From: Catenulispora sp. MAP5-51
Lineage (GTDB): Bacteria; Actinomycetota; Actinomycetes; Streptomycetales; Catenulisporaceae
Assembly (NCBI RefSeq): GCF_041261205.1
Contig: NZ_JBGCCH010000003.1
Span: 608,264-672,263 of the forward strand
Direction of reading: 5' to 3'
Length of the DNA stretch: 64,000 nucleotides
Each line of letters starts with the position of its first letter. Within the stretch, counting starts at the first letter, position 1. Positions 58,767 to 64,000 of the stretch are shown here, in pieces. Both the position numbers and the translations under genes were made by a program. The notes under the pieces are model-generated. The model was not told the origin of the DNA. It saw only the letters and a program-made list of their open reading frames with translations, and made no database searches.

Positions 58767-60590
58767 ATGCCTCTGAGAACCGGTCGGAGCACTCGCGGGA
58801 CGAGCGCCGCCAAGGTCGTCGAACCACTCGGCAGTGTCCGGCGTGCGCAACAGATCACCACTTATGGAGTGGGCGCACTTATCGCCATAGGCGAGCAGTC
58901 TTTCATCGTGAGCGGGCTGGATACCTGGAAGGACGATCCGGCGCTCGAGATCGACGAGCCGCGTCTGGTGGCGAATCTGCATGTCTCCGCTTTGCGGTGG
59001 CCGCCAGCTGACGAGCCGTCATCTGGCAAGGGCGTAGGTGTGCGACGGTTCCCCAACTGGTACTCCTGCAAGAATTGCGGTGACCTACAGCCCTATCGCT
59101 TCTTTGGTACGACCACCGGGTCATGCAATGTCTGCGGCAGCACTCTCATCCCATCCCGTTTCATCTCCGCGTGCGAGAACGGACACATCGACGACTTTCC
59201 CTACTTCGAGTGGCTCCACAAGAGAAGCGAGTCGGGAGGGGGCGGGCCGCATAAACTGACCCTCCGCAGCTCGGGCGAGAGTGGTTCGCTCCGGTCTATC
59301 GTCATCTCGTGCTCGTGCGGAGTGCCGGACAGGTCGATGGAAGGGGCATTGAGCGGGAATGCGCTGAAGACGCTCGGGATCGTTTGCAAGGGCCAGCGTC
59401 CTTGGCTCGGTGTCGACGCTCGCGTGATAGAACCAGATTGCCAAGCGACGCGCAGGGCGATGCAGCGAGGTTCTTCCGCAGTGTGGTTTCCCGTAGTCTG
59501 TTCGGCGCTCACCATTCCGCCGTACTCGACGCGCGTGGCGGAAATCGTCGCCGACTACCTGGACATGTGGTTGGACGAGACGGACGAGACGGTCGAGCGC
59601 CAGGCGAAGGCGAAGAGACTCGATCGTCGAGGTGTGTCCATCGAGGACATCCTGCGATACGTCAACGCACGCAGGCAGGCGAAAGAGCGTGCTGAACAGG
59701 GCGATGACTACGCCGAACCGTTCTTTTTCACTGATGATCCACTTCGACCTGACGAATACCGGCAGCTCCGTCGGACCACGCCGGACATCGAGGAGAACCG
59801 TCACTTCGCATGTGTGCCACCCGAGGACGCTGACGAGAGCGGACCGCCGATCGGATTCGCGCAGACCATGTTGGTGAAGCGGCTCAGGGAGGTGCGAGCT
59901 CTAACGTCCTTCACGCGGGTCGAGATCCCAGGTGAGTCGAGCACCCGAAAGGCGAAGCTGTCCCTCGACAAGGACTGGCTGCCGGCCATCGAGGTCATCG
60001 GTGAGGGCGTCTTCCTGCGGTTCGATCCATCGAGACTCGCGGCCTGGGAGCGGATGCCGAACGTCCGGGCCCGTGCGGACGATCTCAGGGCCAAGCATCA
60101 GGCTCATCTGGACCATCGAATGTCCGAGCCACCGCTTTCGCCGGTAACCCCGCGCTTCGTGCTTGTGCACACGCTCGCCCACGCTCTGATCAACGAGTGG
60201 AGCCTTGATGCTGGCTATCCGACCGCCGCGCTGCGAGAGCGTCTTTACCTGAAGGAGGCCGTCGCTGAGGATCCGGAAGGCATGGCCGGGCTCTTGATTT
60301 ACACGGCGACCAGCGATTCCGCGGGCAGCCTCGGCGGGCTTGTGGCGCAAGGGGAGCCGAAACGATTGCAGCGGACGTTCGAAGCGGCCTTGGATCGGGT
60401 CTCATGGTGCTCCGCGGACCCACTGTGCATGGAATCCGAGGCCAGCGGTACGGACAGTCTCAATCTCGCTGCCTGCCATGCCTGCGTCCTCCTGCCGGAA
60501 GTCAGTTGTGAGCTCGGAAATACATTGCTCGACAGGGCGTTGCTGATTGGCGCGCCTGATAGTGAGGGCATGGGGTATTTCCGCCACTGA
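58767..60590 (+). CDS. drmB: DrmB-like DISARM protein (DUF1998)
   Basis: A 607-residue DrmB-type protein. The N-terminal part (SVRRAQQITTYGVGALIAIG) is followed by a zinc site with CKNCG (about 100) and CNVCG (about 120), then FISACENGHIDDFPYFEW. A long middle region leads to the C-terminal DUF1998-like part with RFVLVHTLAHALINEWSLDAG, LLIYTATSDSAGSLGGLVAQG and Cys-rich WCSADPLCMES and ACHACVLLPEVSCE. DrmB partners DrmA. The gene starts one base after the drmA stop and is the last gene of the operon. Confidence 0.9.
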   Translation: MPLRTGRSTRGTSAAKVVEPLGSVRRAQQITTYGVGALIAIGEQSFIVSGLDTWKDDPALEIDEPRLVANLHVSALRWPPADEPSSGKGVGVRRFPNWYSCKNCGDLQPYRFFGTTTGSCNVCGSTLIPSRFISACENGHIDDFPYFEWLHKRSESGGGGPHKLTLRSSGESGSLRSIVISCSCGVPDRSMEGALSGNALKTLGIVCKGQRPWLGVDARVIEPDCQATRRAMQRGSSAVWFPVVCSALTIPPYSTRVAEIVADYLDMWLDETDETVERQAKAKRLDRRGVSIEDILRYVNARRQAKERAEQGDDYAEPFFFTDDPLRPDEYRQLRRTTPDIEENRHFACVPPEDADESGPPIGFAQTMLVKRLREVRALTSFTRVEIPGESSTRKAKLSLDKDWLPAIEVIGEGVFLRFDPSRLAAWERMPNVRARADDLRAKHQAHLDHRMSEPPLSPVTPRFVLVHTLAHALINEWSLDAGYPTAALRERLYLKEAVAEDPEGMAGLLIYTATSDSAGSLGGLVAQGEPKRLQRTFEAALDRVSWCSADPLCMESEASGTDSLNLAACHACVLLPEVSCELGNTLLDRALLIGAPDSEGMGYFRH

Positions 60591-60900
60591 GGCACCAACT
60601 GTCGTCCGTTGCGATCAGCCAGTGTGACCGGATCGTCTTGATGGCGTGCCGCGCTGCAGGTGGCTTACACGAAAGGAGGGCGGCCTGGCCCAATACAGCC
60701 ATCGCGGATTGGGTTAGGAGCTGTTAGCGGGCACGGCAAGATCCCCAGCCTGACAGCTGGCTACAAGTAGACCGTTCCGCTGACCGAGAGTGGTGTCCTC
60801 CAACGCTGATCCACGCTGTGCCTACCGTGACGTTGCCCCCGGTGTAGTAGAGGTGCTTCGGCGTCTGTTGTCGACCTGAATCGGGGCCTAGTCTTCGAAC
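60591..60900. other. 310-base gap between drmB and pentapeptide gene
   Basis: No gene or clear structural element is seen. A purine-rich ACGAAAGGAGGG stretch near 60670 looks like a ribosome site but no convincing reading frame follows. A start region for the pentapeptide gene must lie near 60880. A weak GATC-containing dyad is not strong enough to call. Confidence 0.4.
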
Positions 60901-61863
60901 GTGGCGGACATCAAAAGGAGAATTAGGGGCCTGTTGCCGCGCCGGAATGCCGACCGGTCGCGCGGATACCGGCCGGGGCCGTTTGCGCTGGTCTACTCGG
61001 CGCTGTTGGTGGCTGGCGTGGTTTCCTCCGCGGCGGTGTATTACGTGCTCGTGCACCACGTGCCCGGTATGGCTGCCAACCGTGCCGACACGATGAAGAC
61101 GGCACTGCTGGTGATCGCTGGGTCCGGTGCGCTGGCCGGGTTGTACGTGGCTTACCGCAAGCAGCGTACGGACGAGGCAAACCATCTGCGGGATCAGGAC
61201 AAGCTTTTCACGGAGCGGTACACCGCCGCCGTCGCTCAACTGGGCAACGCGGCCGCCGCGGTCCGGCTGGGCGGCGTGTACGCCTTGGCCCGGATCGCCG
61301 ACGACTCCGAGCGGGACCGCCCGACCTGCCTGAAGGTGCTGTGCGCCTACCTGCGCATGCCATACGACCCCGATGACCCCACGACCGAGCCGGCCGAACG
61401 CGAGGTGCGCACCACCGCCCAGACGGTGCTTGCCGAACGGCTGCGTCCGAAGCATCCCGGCTTCTGGAGCAACGCTCGCATCGACCTGAGCGCGGCCTAT
61501 CTCATTAATCCGGACTTCCACGGCGTCGTCGTCGGTAGGTTTGCAGCTGAAGGCTCGAGATTTGACGAGCCCGCCGCGTTCAATGGGGCGACGTTTGGCA
61601 GGCATGCCTGGTTTACCGCAGCGACGTTCAGTGGACACGCCATATTCGAGGGCGCGATGTTCAACGCGGGCGCTGTGTTCGCCGGGGCGACGTTCAGCGA
61701 GCAGGCTGTGTTCGCCAGAGTGACATTCAGCGGGGACGCCAAGTTCGACGGGGCGAAGTTCCGTCGGGACCTTCCGCCGGTGTGGCCGGACGGATTCACC
61801 GAACCCACGGGGATCTTGTGGGAGCCGCCCGACCCGCCAGCTGCGGTGCTCCACTCCGATTAG
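60901..61863 (+). CDS. Membrane-anchored pentapeptide-repeat protein
   Basis: A 320-residue protein with two membrane helices (residues about 28-52 and 62-80), a linker helix RKQRTDEANHLRDQDKLFTERYTAAVAQLGN, then a conserved domain (AVRLGGVYALARIADDSERDRP, CLKVLCAYLRMPY). Pentapeptide-like repeats follow at about 215-285 (FNGATFGRHAWFTAATFSGH). Such proteins can mimic DNA or build beta-helical scaffolds; here the membrane anchor suggests a surface or membrane function. It is a paralogue of the convergent neighbour and faces away from the DISARM-like operon. The long minus-strand frame over it is a shadow. Confidence 0.82.
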   Translation: MADIKRRIRGLLPRRNADRSRGYRPGPFALVYSALLVAGVVSSAAVYYVLVHHVPGMAANRADTMKTALLVIAGSGALAGLYVAYRKQRTDEANHLRDQDKLFTERYTAAVAQLGNAAAAVRLGGVYALARIADDSERDRPTCLKVLCAYLRMPYDPDDPTTEPAEREVRTTAQTVLAERLRPKHPGFWSNARIDLSAAYLINPDFHGVVVGRFAAEGSRFDEPAAFNGATFGRHAWFTAATFSGHAIFEGAMFNAGAVFAGATFSEQAVFARVTFSGDAKFDGAKFRRDLPPVWPDGFTEPTGILWEPPDPPAAVLHSD

Positions 61864-61951
61864 AGCCGCCTTCGGGCACCGTAGGGCACTTTAGATCCCT
61901 GCGAATTTCCTCAAATAGTGCTCGCAGAAATGATCTTCTGGGCAGCCGGGA

Positions 61952-61981
61952 GGTACCCCACAACCACGCTTATGGGGTACC
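61952..61981. terminator. Terminator-like hairpin between convergent pentapeptide genes
   Basis: GGTACCCCA (61952-61960) pairs with TGGGGTACC (61973-61981), a perfect 9-bp stem with a 12-base loop. It covers the stop codon of the minus-strand pentapeptide gene and lies in the gap between the two convergent genes. It would serve as a shared terminator-like element; no clear T-run is present. Confidence 0.6.
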
Positions 61982-63244
61982 GGACGGGTCCGGGCGGGCA
62001 GGTAGCAGCAGCCCGGTGGGTACCGCGTCGGGCTGAAAGTCGAAATGTGGTGGCACCGAGAAGTCGGGTGCCTCGCTGAAGTCCACGGTGCCGCCGGTGA
62101 ACGTCGCGTCGCTGAAGTCGACGGTGCCGCTGGTGAACGTCGCGTCGCTGAAGTCGACGGTGCCGCCGGTGAACGTCGCGTCGCTGAAGTCGACGGTGCC
62201 GCCGGAGAAGGTCGCACTGCCGAAGTCGACCGTGCCGCCGGTGAACGTGGCACCGCCGAAGTACACGATGCCGGCGGAGAACTTCGCAGCGCGGAAGCTC
62301 ACGGCGGCGCCGGAGAATGTCGCACGGTTGAAGTACACGGTGCCCCCGGACAATCGCGCACCGCCGAAGGTCACGGTGCCGCTGGAGAACGTCGCACTGC
62401 CGAAGTACACCGTGCCGCCGGAGAACGTCGTACTGCTGAAGTCCACGACACTGCCGGAGAACGTCGTACTGCCGAAGTCCACGGTGCCGCCGGTGAACGT
62501 CGCGCCGCGGAAGTCCACGGTGCCGGCGGAGAAGATGGCGCCCCGGAAGTCGCCGCCGTCGAAGGCGGCGCCACGGAAGTCGAAGCTGCATCGGTGCCAG
62601 CCGCTGTCCGGGTCGCGCAGCCGGGTGGCGATGACGGCGATGACGGTGTGGCGGAAGTCCTGGTTATCGTGGAAGGCCAGCAGTTCGGCGGGTTCGACGT
62701 CGTCGGCTGGCCGGGAGGTGTAGCCGCGGCGCAGGTTGGCGCACAGGACATTGATGCAGGTCTGGCGGCCGGTGTCCCAGTCGTCGGCGAGTTTGGCCAT
62801 CGCATACACCCCGGCCAGTTTGACCGCGTACTGCTCGGAGGCCAGCTGGCTGGCCGCGGTGCCGAACCGCTCGTTGAACAGCTTGGCCTCCTCCCGGGCT
62901 TCCTTGGCGTCCTCGCGGGCTTCCTTGGCGCGCTCGCGCTGCCCGGCCTCCACCGCGATCAGGTGCCGCTGGTAGGCCAGGACCAGCCCGACCGTGCCGC
63001 CGACCCCGGCCACCAGGGCGAAGCCCAGCTTGACCAGGTCCAGCACCTCGGAGGTGGACTGGCTGATCTTCCCAGTCAGCCCCAGTCCCCACAGCGCCAG
63101 GACCAGTCCGAGCGTCACCACCGCCAGGGCGCCGCCCACGGCCACGCTGACGATGCGGGCCAGCTGCCGTGGCGAGGCCGCCTGACCGGAGGATCGTGGC
63201 TCCGGGTCCTCCGCGTCGCGACGTTCGATGTCTGATGAACTCAT
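61970..63244 (-). CDS. Membrane-anchored pentapeptide-repeat protein with long repeat array
   Basis: A 424-residue protein, paralogous to its convergent neighbour. It has two membrane helices (residues about 28-55 and 70-92), a coiled-coil linker (QRERAKEAREDAKEAREEAKL), the conserved domain (FGTAASQLASEQYAVKLAGV, TCINVLCANLRRGY) and then about 25 pentapeptide-like units (FRGATFTGGTVDFGSTTFSG). Start ATG 63244 is preferred; the frame continues to 63394. Repeats are so regular that the DNA itself is repetitive. The membrane anchor and repeat helix suggest a scaffold. A defence role is possible but unproven. Confidence 0.82.
   Translation of the reverse strand: MSSSDIERRDAEDPEPRSSGQAASPRQLARIVSVAVGGALAVVTLGLVLALWGLGLTGKISQSTSEVLDLVKLGFALVAGVGGTVGLVLAYQRHLIAVEAGQRERAKEAREDAKEAREEAKLFNERFGTAASQLASEQYAVKLAGVYAMAKLADDWDTGRQTCINVLCANLRRGYTSRPADDVEPAELLAFHDNQDFRHTVIAVIATRLRDPDSGWHRCSFDFRGAAFDGGDFRGAIFSAGTVDFRGATFTGGTVDFGSTTFSGSVVDFSSTTFSGGTVYFGSATFSSGTVTFGGARLSGGTVYFNRATFSGAAVSFRAAKFSAGIVYFGGATFTGGTVDFGSATFSGGTVDFSDATFTGGTVDFSDATFTSGTVDFSDATFTGGTVDFSEAPDFSVPPHFDFQPDAVPTGLLLPARPDPSGTP
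62070..62560. repeat. DNA repeat array encoding pentapeptide units
   Basis: About 490 bases built from near-identical 30-base units, each with GTGCCGCC followed by a GTGAACGTCGC-like block and GAAGTC. Units are tandem without spacers, so this is coding repetition, not a CRISPR array. The units near 62090-62220 are the most alike, suggesting recent slippage or recombination. It is part of the pentapeptide gene on the minus strand. Confidence 0.75.
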
Positions 63245-63512
63245 GGCCCGATCGTAGGAGCACCCGGCGTCGTCGGGGCCGACGGAGAGGAAGTGAAAAC
63301 ACTCCCGGAGGCCACGCCGGACGAATGCTGGAAGCGTCGCGGACGAGAGTGCTCCCGTGACGTGATAAGGACAGTCATCATGCGGTCCGCGCACTGGCTG
63401 CCCGCGCTTGCATGTGGCTCAATCATGGGTTCAGCCGGTGTAGTAGAGGCCGACCAAGCGAATGCGCCCGCCCTGTTTCCGCAGGTCAGCTGCGGGCTGG
63501 TCTGCGGCGTTT

Positions 63513-64000
63513 GTGCGCCCAGCATGGGCGGTTGTTTGGGGGTGGAAGTCCCCTGGAGGAGGAGGCGGTCCTAACTCCGAGCCGGAGGCAAGGGCGTCAT
63601 CGTGAGGTGGGGTCTGGAGGAAGCCCGAGGCGAGACCTGGGTACCGAGGAACACGAACCGCGTAGAAGGCGTGCTGGTCGGGTCAGTCGGCAAACGACGA
63701 CGACGCCCGTGTCCGCCAAGAAGGCCAGTGCGTAGACGCGGCGGGGATTCAGGGACAGCAGCTGTTCTTACCTGGGGAGATCTGCTTGTGGTGTCGGGAG
63801 GCCGGGGTTGCCGGGGGATCCGACCGGCTCGTGCTGTGTGGTGGGGGCCGACGGGCAGAAGTCAGCAGAGGTCGTAGTACCGGCCGGGATGTGCTCGGCG
63901 GGCCGGGAAGGGCTGAACGTCAAGTGGAGCGGACGAGGCGGTGTTGCTCGTGCCGGTCATGGTGATCGCAGTCATCCCGCGCAACGCGGGCCTGGTGGGG
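63513..64000 (+). ncRNA. Group II intron, 5' part (RNA domain I region; runs off the window)
   Basis: The sequence from GTGCGCCCAGCATGGGC (63513) through GGTGGAAGTCCCCTGG and CTGGAGGAAGCCCGAGGC to CCGAGGAACACGAACCGCG matches the conserved 5' end and domain I of bacterial group II introns, which begin GTGYG. The reverse-transcriptase/maturase gene that normally follows about 500-600 bases in is not covered; the window stops near that point. Reading frames over this part are not genes. The intron interrupts sequence downstream of the pentapeptide genes. Confidence 0.72.

Noticed and set aside
55520..60590. A DrmC-type phospholipase D gene in the DISARM-like operon
   Set aside because: No HxK-x4-D pair typical of PLD nucleases was seen in any gene of 40.9-60.6 kb, so DrmC appears absent rather than overlooked, though a diverged form cannot be excluded.
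60724..61854. 376-residue minus-strand frame with LxRR/ERR repeats
   Set aside because: It is antisense to the pentapeptide gene at 60901-61863, which has membrane helices and a domain shared with its paralogue.
62070..62560. Regular repeats resembling a CRISPR array
   Set aside because: The units are tandem without unique spacers and encode pentapeptide repeats in frame; no cas genes are present.
62045..63235. Long repetitive plus-strand frame (AEVHGAAGERR-type repeats)
   Set aside because: It is the antisense of the pentapeptide gene; the repeats are inherited from the 30-base coding repeat, and no ribosome site or family supports it.
63245..63512. Short frames between the pentapeptide gene and the intron
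   Set aside because: They lack ribosome sites and recognisable composition; at least one runs into the group II intron RNA.

Overview
The window comes from a high-GC actinomycete, Streptomyces-like or a relative. Codon third positions are strongly GC-biased, GTG starts and 4-base ATGA/GTGA overlaps are common, and several families are typical of actinobacterial accessory DNA: replication-relaxation proteins, SpdB-like membrane proteins, XRE-TPR regulators and LysM-BTAD proteins. No rRNA, tRNA or CRISPR array was recognised. Most of the window reads as accessory DNA: an integrative or conjugative element, or a plasmid-like region, followed by a large defence island.

Layout. (1) 1-1.5 kb, minus strand: a large serine recombinase cut by the window edge, a small protein and a beta-class-like DNA methyltransferase with a degenerate catalytic motif. 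A cluster of GTGAAAC-like repeats follows. (2) 1.9-11.7 kb, plus strand: a sigma-like regulator and a compact conjugative type IV secretion operon (VirB2-like pilin, VirB6/TrbL, PrgI/VirB3, VirB4, VirD4-like coupling ATPase, replication-relaxation protein, NlpC/P60 hydrolase). (3) 12.2-15.9 kb: small accessory proteins separated by strong GC hairpins, ending with an SpdB/DUF2637-like protein. (4) 16-26.5 kb: regulators and enzymes, including a tandem winged-helix protein, a GNAT-like protein, an APH-type kinase, a frameshifted membrane protein, two XRE-TPR regulators, a serine-kinase-like ATPase, a MurA paralogue with Ser at the catalytic Cys position, and a minimal RiPP-like pair (45-residue peptide plus asparagine-synthetase-type cyclase). 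(5) 26.6-37.0 kb: a Tad/Flp-type pilus operon ending in a membrane LysM-BTAD protein. (6) 37.0-39.7 kb: a WXG/LXG-like polymorphic toxin with a probable immunity protein, then an unknown protein. (7) 39.8 kb: a fragment of a tyrosine integrase in an AT-richer scar.

(8) 40.9-60.6 kb is the most remarkable part, a defence island. On the plus strand it has a Vsr endonuclease, a cytosine methyltransferase that has lost its catalytic PCQ motif, and an intact cytosine methyltransferase. A three-gene minus-strand operon follows (DUF6339-like protein, unknown protein, XRE-GHKL/MORC-like ATPase). Across a 635-bp control region with two dyads lies a plus-strand operon: a coiled-coil protein, a giant sacsin/Hsp90-like ATPase-SF2 helicase, a UvrD-like helicase, DrmA and DrmB. 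This looks like a DISARM-type core (DrmA, DrmB, cytosine methylase) merged with a MORC/Vsr/Dcm restriction module. No DrmC phospholipase or DrmD/DrmE was seen.

(9) 60.9-63.2 kb: two convergent membrane-anchored pentapeptide-repeat proteins that are paralogues of each other. (10) 63.5 kb to the end: the 5' part of a group II intron running off the window.

All names come from reading motifs in the sequence; no database search was possible.
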